A stretch of 64,000 nucleotides of DNA, from NCBI GenBank assembly GCA_905250115.1, contig CAJNOI010000199.1, positions 85,381 through 149,380 on the forward strand, written 5' to 3'. Positions 10,490 through 21,005 of this stretch are shown here, piece by piece. A model generated the notes under the pieces. The model was not told the origin of the DNA. It ran no database searches and saw only the letters and a list, made by a program, of their open reading frames with translations. The position numbers were made by a program, and so were the translations under genes. This DNA is from Adineta steineri (taxonomy: Eukaryota > Rotifera > Eurotatoria > Adinetida > Adinetidae). How positions within the stretch are numbered: the stretch's first letter is position 1; each line of letters starts with the position of its first letter.

Positions 10490-11491
10490 ATGGCTTCAAC
10501 TAATACTAGCAGCATTGAACAATACAATACTATCTTTAACAATTCTGTATATTCATTTTGGTTTTATTTCGTTACTATCTGTAGTATTCCTTCGGTAGTT
10601 TGTTTTATCTTTGATTTTTATCAATTTATAAAACATCGTAAAACTTTAATATATGAAAATATAACTCATCATATTATTCTTTGTTTACTTATTAATGATT
10701 TTATTCAAGTTTTTATCATTCAACCATTTACATTAGTTTATTTTTATTTTGGACATATTAAATATTTCTATAGTGTAACTTATTGTATGTTTTGGATATA
10801 TTTTAATTATACTTTCATTAATCAATCATTAATTTTTACAGCATATGCATCAGTTGAACGATATCTTCTTTTATTTCATAAACAACTGATGTTACGACAT
10901 AAAATTCTATTTCATTATATTCCTTTACTAATTACTATTGTTTATCTTCCTTGTATGTTGTTTTATTTAATTTTTTTATTTCCATGTACACATAATTTTG
11001 ATCCTACTCAATATGAATGTGGTGCACCATGTTTTGCTCAATCACAACCAATTGGTATTATTAATCAAATAATACATTTATTCATTCCGGTTACAGTTCT
11101 TGTTTTTTTCAATAGTTTTATTCTTATTAGAGTTTTGGCACAAAAGAAACGATCTGCTGCTGCTGTTGCAGGTTCTTTATCGGCTAATTTTTGGAAACAA
11201 AATAGTCGTATGATAATACAATTAGCGACAATATGTTTATTAGCATTAGCAGTTTGGATACCATATGTAACATCTCTTCTGATTCAAATATTTGGTGATC
11301 GAGCATTTGGTGGTTCAATAATCTTCTTTCATATTATCAATGCAACTTATATACCTAATATTGGCACACCATTCTTTGCTCTCATAGGATTTCCAGTAGA
11401 AATAAGAGGAAGAATGCGCACTTGTATCACATATTTAAAAAGAAGACAGCAACGACAAAATCGTATTGCAAATACGACAACTGCAACCTGA
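10490..11491 (+). CDS. Orphan rhodopsin-like G protein-coupled receptor, intronless
   Basis: This is a single-exon ORF of 333 aa with seven hydrophobic segments at about residues 23-46, 61-83, 97-120, 138-162, 187-212, 240-264 and 275-298. The N-terminus carries N-glycosylation sites (NTSS, NNS). A degenerate DRY motif is present as SVERYLLLF after TM3. The TM3 and loop-2 cysteines are plausible (CMFW; CGAPC). TM7 lacks a canonical NPxxY; the corresponding stretch reads NIGTPFFALIGFP. The ligand cannot be predicted. Intronless orphan receptors of this type are abundant in rotifers. A TATA box 42 bp upstream supports the start. Confidence 0.85.
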   Translation: MASTNTSSIEQYNTIFNNSVYSFWFYFVTICSIPSVVCFIFDFYQFIKHRKTLIYENITHHIILCLLINDFIQVFIIQPFTLVYFYFGHIKYFYSVTYCMFWIYFNYTFINQSLIFTAYASVERYLLLFHKQLMLRHKILFHYIPLLITIVYLPCMLFYLIFLFPCTHNFDPTQYECGAPCFAQSQPIGIINQIIHLFIPVTVLVFFNSFILIRVLAQKKRSAAAVAGSLSANFWKQNSRMIIQLATICLLALAVWIPYVTSLLIQIFGDRAFGGSIIFFHIINATYIPNIGTPFFALIGFPVEIRGRMRTCITYLKRRQQRQNRIANTTTAT

Positions 11492-11834
11492 ATTAAATCA
11501 TGTCACTTTAAATGTATCAAAAAGCTTTTATTGTTGTTTGTATTGTGTGATCAATGTGCGTTGTATGAATAAAAACACAAAATAAATGTTTTCCATGAAT
11601 CTAATCGAAGTGATGGCATAGTTGCGTTAGTATAATATGTTTCTTGAGGGTCTGAATGTTATTCCCTTTTCTGAAAGAAAGGATTATATTGTGTTTAAGT
11701 CGGGATGAAATAAACCAAAGAGAACTCAGCAACTGTTAGATGACAAACTTTGACCAAAGGTTTTCGGGATCGTGGAATCCGAATCCGAGGTTAGTTTTTT
11801 ATATAATGAATTATTCAGGCTTCGTAGTCCTTCT

Positions 11835-11935
11835 ATATTTCCTATATGTCCTATATATTTAAAAATGCTCCTATAATTTCCTATTTTTCATGCATTTTTC
11901 CTATATTTCCTATATTTATAAGAAATCTAATTTTT
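11835..11935. repeat. Degenerate tandem repeat of TTTCCTATA units
   Basis: The motif CCTATAT(TT) recurs about seven times in ~100 bp, partly interrupted. AAAAATGC near 11863 and GCATTTTT near 11892 form a small inverted pair. It is a minisatellite-like array or part of a short element. Confidence 0.55.
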
Positions 11936-12003
11936 TTCAAATGAAATATATATTAATAAATTAATTGTATTCGTTATCTCAGTGTAACCAATGACATCCT
12001 TTT

Positions 12004-12027
12004 GAGGGTGTGGGTGTGGGTGTGGGG
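12004..12027 (+). repeat. Short interstitial telomere-like array (TGTGGG)n
   Basis: Roughly three to four TGTGGG units lie in direct register immediately left of the 12028-12130 palindrome. The hexamer equals the telomeric repeat I recall for bdelloid rotifers. Confidence 0.6.
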
Positions 12028-12130
12028 CAAGGGGGAAAAAGCGAGACTTCATCTACTTCCGTACCCCTATTGTACTCCCATCGTACTTCAAAAGTTTTGA
12101 AGTAGATGAAGTCTCGCTTTGTCCCCCTTG
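12028..12130. repeat. Near-perfect palindrome, 32-bp arms
   Basis: Arm 12028-12059 (begins CAAGGGGGAAAAAGCGAGAC) pairs with 12099-12130 in inverted orientation with a single mismatch. The spacer is 39 bp. The DNA or transcript could form a long hairpin. It has no coding content and is probably a foldback or miniature inverted-repeat element inserted next to the G-rich array. Confidence 0.8.
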
Positions 12131-12386
12131 GATTAAACTCATCTTTGAACATTCTCAAGAGAAATTTTAACTTTCGATAGAAAAACCTTAATGATCATTT
12201 TTAATTCAACGTCAATGAATATCAAATTGTTTTAGGATGGAGATTTCTTATCTACCGAAAAAAGCTTTTCTTCATTCTTTTACTACCTACAGATCTTTAT
12301 TGACTTTGGCTCATTCTATTTTATCGAACTATATATGAAGATGAAAAGAAAACAGATATTCATTTCTTCGAGAAATTCTTCAACAA

Positions 12387-13796
12387 ATGGCCGTCACAGG
12401 AAACAGCGGAGCAAAATGTTCTATTTGTAATAAAGCAAATGCAACATGTCTTTGTTCAGGATGTTCAAAAGATTTTTGTTTTCAACATTTAATAGAACAC
12501 CGACAAATTCTTGATAAACAATTAGAAGAAGCCATCAATGATCATAATCAATTTCAACAAACAATTATTCAACAAAAACAAAATCCATTAAATTCTTCTC
12601 TAATCAAACAAATCAATCAATGGGAAACAACTTCAATTCATCAAATTCAACAAAGAATAAAAGAATGTCGAGAAAAATTGATGAATTTAACACAAAAGTC
12701 AATGAATGATGTGGAAAAAAAGTTTATTGAATTATCTAAAAAGTTAAAAGAAATTCGTGAAGAAAATGAATTTAATGAAGTTAATTTAAAAGGTTTTCAA
12801 TTAAAATTAACAGAAATTACACAAGAATTTCTTAAATCTTCAAATATTTCTATTCGAGAAGATTCAAAAGAATTTATTAACAAAATTTCAGTTATTTCAT
12901 CCAACAAATGGAAACAACAAGGAATTCTTGTTGCTGGAGGAAATGGAAAAGAGGATCACTTAAATCAACTCTATGGTCCTGAAGGGATCTTTATTGATCA
13001 TCACAACAATATTTTCATTGCTGAATGGGGGAATCATCGTATTGTTGAATGGAAATGTCGTTTCAACAATGGACAAATCATTGCCGGAGGAAATGTAAGA
13101 ATAAATAGAAATGATCAATTGTCTTATCCAACAGATGTTCTTATTGATAAACAAAATGATTCTTTCATTATTTCTGATTCTTCGAACAGACGAGTAATTC
13201 GATGTTTTCGTCAAAATTCAAAAAAATAACAAATTCTCATTTCTGATATTTCGTATGGGAGTCTGTCAATAGATAAAAATGGATTTATCTATGTTTCTGA
13301 TATGGAGAAACATGAAGTGCGACGATGGAACGAAGAAGACAAAAGAGGAACAATTGTTGCAGGTGGAAATGGAAAAGGAAATGATCTTAATCAATTCAAT
13401 TCTCCTCGTTTTATCTTTGTCGATGAAGATGAATCTCTTTATGTATCAGATTGTTGGAATCATCGTGTAATGAAATGGAGAAAAAATGCAAAGGAAGGAA
13501 TTATTGTTGCTGGTGGAAATGGTCAAGGAAATAGTCTCAAACAATTGTCTAATCCTGCAGGAGTGATTGTTGATCATTTGGGTCACATCTATGCCGCAGA
13601 TTATAATAATCATCAAGTAATGCGTTGGTGTGAAGGAGATACAGAAGGTGAAATTGTTGTTGGTGGAAATGGTGAAGGAAAAGAATTAAATCAATTGGAT
13701 TATCCCAGTGGTTTATCATTTGATTCAGAAGAGAATCTTTATGTTGCTGATCGAGAGAATAATCGAATATTAAAATATGAAAAAATTATTAATTAA
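12387..13796 (+). pseudogene. B-box/coiled-coil/NHL-repeat protein with an in-frame TAA
   Basis: One open frame runs 12387-13796 (~470 codons) except for a TAA at 13227-13229. The N-terminus has a B-box-like zinc motif (CSICNKANATCLCSGCSKDF .. CFQHL). A coiled coil follows at ~residues 40-170, then at least five NHL repeats, each with VAGGNGxGxxLNQLxxPxG and a V(A/S)DxxNHRVxRW-like strand, forming a beta-propeller. The stop falls inside the propeller, and similarity continues in the same frame right after it (QILISD .. GSLSIDKNGFIYVSD). TRIM-NHL-like proteins of this form are highly multiplied in bdelloids and have no assigned function. It is a recently broken copy, an allele-level nonsense mutation, a readthrough gene or a sequencing error. 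I call it a pseudogene with that caveat. Confidence 0.75.
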
Positions 13797-14723
13797 AAAT
13801 ATTTTAATTTTAAATTAACAAAACCAAAATGAATAAAATAGTTCCAATACAATTTTTCTTGAATGAATCAAGTTAATAAAATTTAAAAGAATACTGAATT
13901 AGAAAAAAATTTATTTTTGTAGAAAAACCAGGCAAAACAATTCTCAAATTGAGAAAAACAGTTAAATAAAGAAAAAAAACTTGTAAATGGAAATTTTAGT
14001 AGATTTATTTTTGTGATTTTATGATTTACGGAGAGAAAGGAAAGAGAGAAGAAAAAAGATAAATGAATAAGAATGAAATCAACATCGTTTGTCTTTGATA
14101 TTCATGTAAATGTTTATGTTTGTTAAAGTTTACATTTTATGTACATATATAAAATTGTAGTTGTAACATTATTATTTCTTTGTACTGTTGTAACTTCATT
14201 ATATTTGTATACTCTTGGTTGTGTTTTTGGTTGATAATGATCGAAAGAATGATCGAAAATTCTGTTGTTGTTAAAATATATGATTTTCACATTTACTCTA
14301 CATTTATTTTCATTTATTTAAAAAGATGTTAATGAGATTTTTTTTATATATTGAATCATTTTCATCTCTTAAGATAGAATTCACTGTTCGAAGTCTATAC
14401 AATCTAATCAGACATAATTTCAATTTCTACTATGAAAAATTGCCCTAATTTATGAAGTTCTCCATATATATTTGAACATGTAACATATTCTACTTCATCG
14501 ACGTACAATGAAGATGAAAATTCAAGAAATGAATGTTTTTCGTATATCACTTTGGTATGACAATACATTAGATCAATGAAAACTATCAATCAAGTATATG
14601 TCTGTGAGATTATTAAGAAAAAAGACATTATCAGACATTCTTTTTATTTTTATTTTTTCGTATATAAATTAATAAAATCAAATGAATATCATTCTAAAGA
14701 AATTGAATTATAACATGTATATT
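13797..14723. other. Convergent intergenic region NHL/SLC46
   Basis: About 930 bp of AT-rich DNA between converging genes. I see no supported exon or RNA. A 60-codon open stretch on the minus strand near 14404-14589 has no recognisable features. Confidence 0.35.
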
Positions 14724-16434
14724 TCAAATAGTCTGAACATTATGATCTTGTTCTATGCAATAATCTGTTGATGTTATTGAACTTGTACGTGATATATCGG
14801 ATAATTGTTGTGGTATAAAAAATGAATTAGCATCTCCAATTTGTGGTGGCCATTCCGATGAAACTAAAACTGACATTGGATTTAAATCTATTTCTTCTTC
14901 ATTTATTTCTTGTTTATCATCTTCATCAGGCATCCATCTTGAAACATACCATAAACATCTAAGAAAAAAAAAAATTCGAATTAAATTGTATACTTCTTCT
15001 AAAAAAATCATACTTACATATTCGAAACAAGTGGTATTATACATAGACCAGCTGCAAGTAAAAAAGTAAAATTTTTATAATTAATTACTGTACGTGCATA
15101 GACCCAATTGAAGAAACAATATCCCAGAACTTTCATAATTGTATTTATTTCTGTCACTAATGTAAAAGCACTTGTTCTTTCATGTATTTCCAACCATTTT
15201 GATATCATTGATAGAGTTAAAAAATTTTGATAACCAGACAATGAACCAAGTATTAATCCTGCATACATTTGCCAATTATTTTCAGCAAATGCTATCCAAA
15301 TTGATGTAAGAAAAAAAAATATATGACTAATTATACATATGATTATATCACAAGCACCAAGTTTTGTTAAAATTTTCATTCCTAATACACTAAAAATACC
15401 AAAACCAATTAATGCTGTTGCTGAATAATTTCCAATTTGTTTCGATGTCCAACAAAATGGAGCATTAAGAAGATATAAAAGAAGTACAGTAAATGCTGTA
15501 CAAATAAATGAAAATGATGCATAAGCTAAAAGTGTAAGTAGAAGACTAATTGATTTTTTACGTGAACGATTTTGAAATCCAAAAACTTTACAAATATCAA
15601 AAAAATAACTCCAATTTGTCACTGAGCTTTGTGTATTTAGAAATGAATCGGAATCATTAGAATTCGATAAAGACTTGTAATGATACGTATCTGATTTAAA
15701 ATAAAATATAACAATAAAAATTGAAATTAAATGCAAGATAAGTGCAGCCCAATATAAATCAGTAAAACCTTGCCATGCTATATAATAACCAATAACAAAT
15801 GCTCCTATTGCAGAAACTATCATTGATATTCCACCAAAAATAACAAATCGAGATGAACGTTCACTTTCAACAGTATTTTCAGTAATAAATAAATTGAGAA
15901 CAAAATCTAAATTTGAGAATTTAAAAAAAAAGAAATATCAAAAAGAAATTTATTACTTCGAACATTATCAGAACCTGATAAACCAGCTATAAATGCAGCT
16001 ACATACCACCAATATTCAGGTAAATGAAAATATATAATAGATAACCAAATAATTAATTGAGTTGCATTGCCTATCATCGGTAACATAAGAACAAATCGTC
16101 TACCTAATTTTGGAGTATACAATCCAAGAATATAAGTCATAATAATAATTGGACAACAACTCCATAGATTCGCCCAAAAGAATAGATCGGCAGATCGTTG
16201 TTGTGCCCATGCTTGAGCAATATTATTTCCAGAAATACCAGTTTTTATACATTTGCCTAATGAATTATTAACTGTTTTGTTTAGAAATGTTGAATTCTGA
16301 ATAGGATGTGGTGATAATGTATAGATTTCTAAATAGAATGTATAGATATATTGTCCAAGTGTAAAGACAATACAAGTACAGAGTGTCTGAAGACTAAGAA
16401 CCGTCGCGATAGTATAACTACTGACAAATGTCAT
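14724..16434 (-). CDS. SLC46-like major facilitator transporter, copy 1
   Basis: Three exons (15957-16434, 15018-15906, 14724-14958) join in frame to about 530 aa with ~12 membrane segments. The MFS cytoplasmic-loop signature is present as YTPKLGRRFVLMLP (RxGRR-type) after TM2-3. The C-terminal half has the SLC46 features APFCWTSKQIGNYSA, SKWLEIHERTSAF and FNWVYARTV, matching the folate/drug transporter family (SLC46A1/A3: LCWDSKLIGYGSA). An extracellular glycosylated loop lies between TM1 and TM2, and the C-terminal tail is acidic and Ser-rich. Family members are proton-coupled importers of folate or lysosomal exporters; the substrate here is unknown. An acceptor-like TTGATTCCAG just upstream of the ATG, with coding-like PEIRFYL after it, hints at a further 5' exon. 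Copy 2 lies 244 bp upstream. Confidence 0.85.
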
Positions 16435-16677
16435 TAGATAAAATCGTATTTCTGGAATCAAAAAAAAGTATTTGTTAGCATATATAATGAAATTTTTTCT
16501 TCAAAATGTACACCGACTCATACGCTCAGATGGTTTCTTTTTTTGCACAGAATCAACGAAGCATAGCGGTAAATTGTGTGATGCACGTGGGCTATGCATT
16601 CAAAACATACGAAAGGAAGAAAAAAATATTATTATTCATTATATTAATTGGATTTATTTTTATTTTATTAAATAATA

Positions 16678-18305
16678 TTAAGAAACTATATGATGATGAC
16701 TCGTTGATGGTGGTAATATTAATGGTTCTGATTCAGAATTTGAAATTAAAATTTCATCATTAGACATTCGTCGTGTTACACCAAATAAACATCTAATTGA
16801 AAGGAAAAACAATATTTTTTGATTTGAAATTTCAATTTATTTTTCTTACATATTTAATATAAACGAAATAATACTAAATCCAGCAGCCATTAATAATGTA
16901 AAATTACGAAAATTAGCAACTGTTTGTGCATAAATCCAATTAAAAACTGAATCACCAAACGTTGTAACAATTGTATTTACTTCGGCTACCAAAGCAAATG
17001 CATGATTTCGTTCATGAGGTTCTAACCATTTCGACATCATTGGTAATGTTAAAGCATTTTGATAATCAGCATATGGACTGATTAATAATCCAGCATATAA
17101 TTGCCAACTACGTTTAGCAAATGCAATCCAAAGAGATGATGCAGTAAAAAATAGATGACTTAATGTGCAGATAATTGTATCACTAGCACCAAGACGTGTA
17201 AAGAATTTCATTCCAAGTAAACTAAAAATTGCACAAGATATGGAAGCTAATGCTGTATAATTTCCAACATTTTCTGATGACCAACAAAATGGAGAATCGA
17301 GAAGATACCAAAGAAATGCTGCATATGTTGAATATGCTAATAAATAGAAAATATAGGCGAAAAGAATTAAAAGAAGACTAATTGATTTTTGTCGTGGTTG
17401 ATTTTTAAAACTAAAGATTTGAAATAAACTTAAACAATTGTTACATTTTGATTTTAATGGTCGAGATTCTTTAATTTGAGTTACAGTTACAGATGATGAT
17501 GATAATAGTGAAGTTCTTTCGTTGACTATATGAGAAGAATTTTTAAAAAATAAAATAACAATTATAATGGAAATAATTTGTAATCCTAAAGAAATCCAGT
17601 ACAGATCTGTAAAACCACGCCAATTGATATAATAACCACTAGCAAACGTTACAATAGCAGATACAGTTGTTGTCAATGCTTCAAATAAAACAAAACGAGA
17701 TGATCGATCGTTCTCTTTCGTATTATCTACGATGATTAAACTCAATACAAAATCTATAAATAACAAACATTAATCATGTATATATATATAGATAAAATAT
17801 TTCGTTTACTTAAAATATAACTTGAACCAGATAAACCAACAATAAAACTAGCTATATACCACCAATAATCAGCTAGATGAAAATAAATAATTGCTAACCA
17901 AATAGCTAGCTGACCGGTAGTTCCTAACATAGGTACTATAAGAACAAATTGTCTACCTAATTTTGGAGTATATACTCCAAGAATATAAGTCATTATAATC
18001 ATTGGACAACTATTCCATAAATCAATTCGAAAGAATAGATCCGCTGATTGTTCTTGTGCCCATACTTGAGCATTACTATTTGAAGAATTACTTGTATTAT
18101 CTATGCATTGTGATGAGGCATCATTAATTGATTTTAATAAATGAATTGAAGGAATAAAATTTGTGGTAAAATTTTGAGTACCATTCGATGGATATGTTTG
18201 TAAATAAGAAGCATAAATATATTGTCCAACAGTTGAAATAATACTATGACATACTGTTTGAAGACATAGAATAGTCGCTATAGCATAATTACTAATATAC
18301 GTCAT
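16678..18305 (-). CDS. SLC46-like major facilitator transporter, copy 2 (tandem duplicate)
   Basis: This has the same three-exon structure as copy 1 (donors after ..ILN and ..NM; last exon 16678-16792) and about 510 aa. The shared signature is YTPKLGRQFVLIVP, with SPFCWSSENVGNYTA and SKWLEPHERNHAFALV further on. The two copies are clearly paralogous along the whole length but well diverged, most of all in the loop after TM1 and in the C-terminal tail (Ser/His-rich here). Conserved intron positions show duplication of the whole gene. The start M at 18305 aligns with that of copy 1, and a stop codon precedes it in frame. A degenerate third copy is detectable at 18797-18908. Confidence 0.85.
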
Positions 18306-18796
18306 TATAAAATATTATGATACTCATGTTTCGATTAATAAAAATACATTCTTTGTGAATTAAATGTTTGCATATCCTATTACTCATCATCGCGCAATAG
18401 AACATTCTTTTTTCTTTTCTTTTCATTCTTTAAAGAAAAAATACATCGTACATGTAAAGTCATAGAAAGGAAAGAAAAAAATCGACGGATGTACTTTTTC
18501 TTTTTTGTTCAGGTCGCGAAGGATGTCGAAGAAAAAAAAAATTTTTTTTTCTTCCTTCAATGCAATATTCTTTCAAAAGAGGTTCTTAGTACACATATGA
18601 TTGATGTTATAAATATTGAGAATAGATCAGACAGATATTTCTTATCCTGTAATTTTAAAAAATCAATTTTTCGTTCAAGCATGTACTTAAAGATCACTTA
18701 AACAACTTATATCGATATGTTCAAGTCATCGATATCTATTGAAAAATGGCATAAAACATAAGTAATATAAGATTTTGATAACTAACAACCGTATAG

Positions 18797-18908
18797 GTGA
18801 CTTCGTTCACCAAATTCTAACCATTTCGACATCATTAATGTTGTCAATGAACGTTGATAAGCAGAAAATGCACTGATTAATAACCCTATCCTGCATATAA
18901 TTGACAAG
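18797..18908 (-). pseudogene. Relic of a third SLC46-like copy
   Basis: On the minus strand this 112-bp piece matches copy 2 at nucleotide level (CAATTATATGC.GGAT, TTATTAATCAGT, AATGATGTCGAAATGGTTAG), covering the region of QLYAGLLIS..MMSKWLE. Relative to copy 2 it has a 5-nt insertion that shifts the frame, and no flanking exon sequence is left. It is a non-functional remnant of an extended tandem array. Confidence 0.75.
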
Positions 18909-19138
18909 TATGTCTTACCAATGTAATGCTTACAGATTTATTACCAGTAACATCAATGCTCGTTTTCTTTCCACATGCATTGTCACATGTGTCCCATACT
19001 CATACTATACAATATACATAAAAGTAGAACAAATGTCTATTAATATTTTTTTTTCCTATCTTGTACTTAAGAAAAAAGAAATTGACAGTATCATATGATT
19101 GATAAGAGAACAGCGAAAAAAATTTAAAATAAAAAAAA

Positions 19139-19238
19139 NNNNNNNNNNNNNNNNNNNNNNNNNNNNNNNNNNNNNNNNNNNNNNNNNNNNNNNNNNNNNN
19201 NNNNNNNNNNNNNNNNNNNNNNNNNNNNNNNNNNNNNN
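19139..19238. other. Assembly gap (100 N)
   Basis: A run of 100 N, a conventional scaffolding gap of unknown true size, next to poly-A-rich sequence. Confidence 1.
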
Positions 19239-19761
19239 ACATACGATTTTATATTTTTGTATTTTGTTTGTCATTCATATAATTAAATAGAGAATTGTTG
19301 GATATTTATTTCATTATTAATCATATTCATTTTACAAAAGCAAAGAAAATTAAACAAGTTAATAGATATGTCGTCGATGTGATTTATTTCTTTTTCTTTT
19401 CTATAAAAGAAGAAGAAGAAGAACGAAAGAATCTAGATCGATCATATGTGCGATATTCTAGTGCATTTTTCATAGCTGATTAACGATTAAGTCATTCAAT
19501 CCGTGTTACAGTCGATTAATTGTCTTTGCTTGAATTGATTTCGTAAAATTCTCACATATCGATGTCAACATGATGTCTCTCATTTTCATTTCTTTTTTCC
19601 CAAGAGAATAATTAACATTGAACGTATACATTCATTTGATCTGTTCATTTAGTCTTTTTTATTAAATAAATCTATACAAAAAAACAAAAACACCAAGATT
19701 TAGATTTCTTTACATATATATATATATAATTTTATTAATGAAGATACTGTGTACAGGAAGA

Positions 19762-21005
19762 CTAGAATCGTACAGAGCGAATACAACCTAATGATGATAA
19801 TTGTTGTTGTTGTTGAATATTCACCGATGAATGTATTCGTGGTAATACAAGTGTAACAGGTAAATTTTCTTGTATGACAGTATGATGAATAACAAGTGTA
19901 CTTAAATTGATAAATGTTTTCGATGAATTCTATAATAAACAAATTTAATTAAATGAAAATTGAAATAAATATTTTTGTTAAACTTACTTGTATTCGACAA
20001 TTATTATTATGACTTGTTCGTTGAATAAAAAAATGTTCAATAGATTTTTCATTGATTTTTAACGATAAAATAAATGGATAATCCAAACAAAGATAACTAC
20101 ATCGAATAAGAAATGATCCAATTGGTTGTTCAATATTATTTAAATATTCTTCACATATCTCTTTCGGTAAACCTTCTTGATACCAACCAGCAACATTTAA
20201 TAAATCTTGATCACTAGAAAAATTCGAAATATTAATTAAAAAAAAATGTAATTCAAGAACTTTATCTATCGAAGGAGCAGCTGGTCAGGAAAAGCAACTC
20301 ACTAATATGTTAATCAACCGTGTTGAACAATTGAAAATTTGATTATCGTTACTATTGACGCCCTATTGTCTTTCCTACATATATAGTATTATTGCAATTA
20401 GATGCTGTGCGATCAAGTGTATGTATAGACGAAACAAGACAATAATCTCCCGGTCATCTCTGTCTGCACACACATAAATATATATATATATCTTTACATC
20501 TGTATGTAATTTAAGACGTCGGTGTATTCATCACGCGATATGGTTGAATGAAAGTGAATATGATCATATTTCAAGGTCGAAAATAAAAGACTTACTCGAT
20601 TCGATGACGTATTATTGGTTTTGGTGTATCAACAGACATGGAAATAATTGATTGAGAATCGAAATGAACTTGTTTATTAATAGTTACACGTATTTTTTCA
20701 ATTTGTTTATCTAAATCCCAAACATTATCATAGATATCTGAATTATGATCAGATGTATCTATTCTTGTTGTTTGTGATGGTGATGATGATGAAAGAAGCG
20801 ATGCTAAACTTTTATGTTTCGATAATTTTTCTTTGAAGTATTTTGTTATACTAATACGACGATGTGCTGATGATGATTGATCAGTTTGAGATAAACTTAA
20901 TCGTGAACCATATCCGGATGAAGATGATAATGATATAGATGAACAAGAAATATCGCGATCAAATCGAAATGAATCGGTAGTTTTAAAACCATCAAGTTTC
21001 GGCAT
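19762..21005 (-). CDS. SH2-domain adaptor-like protein
   Basis: Three exons (20595-21005, 19988-20213, 19762-19929) join in frame to about 267 aa. The N-terminal ~110 residues are Ser-rich and low-complexity. A short motif IYDNVWDLDKQIEKIR precedes the domain. Residues ~143-245 form an SH2 domain: GWYQEGLPKEICEEYLNN, then PIGSFLIRCS with the phosphotyrosine-binding Arg in FLIR, then YPFILSLKIN and a final LVIHHTV helix. The architecture (disordered N-terminus plus C-terminal SH2) resembles SHB/SHD/SHF adaptors, but similarity outside the SH2 is too weak to name it. An acceptor and coding-like hydrophobic sequence directly upstream of the ATG (21009-21110) suggest the protein could begin further upstream, possibly with a membrane segment. 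Confidence 0.8.

Larger units (their letters stand above)
11492..12386. other. Intergenic region with several repeats
   Basis: About 900 bp separating the GPCR from the NHL gene. It holds a CCTATATTT-type tandem repeat (11835-11935), a short TGTGGG array (12004-12027) and a long near-perfect palindrome (12028-12130). A TATATAT near 12330 may be the NHL gene promoter. I see no gene. Confidence 0.5.
18306..19761. other. Intergenic region with SLC46 relic and assembly gap
   Basis: About 1.45 kb containing the decayed third SLC46 fragment (18797-18908) and a 100-N gap (19139-19238). Otherwise it is AT-rich with short A/T runs and I see no gene. Confidence 0.5.

Noticed and set aside
14404..14589. 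60-codon minus-strand open stretch between the NHL and SLC46 genes
   Set aside because: No homology, domain, splice junction or conserved feature; length is compatible with chance.
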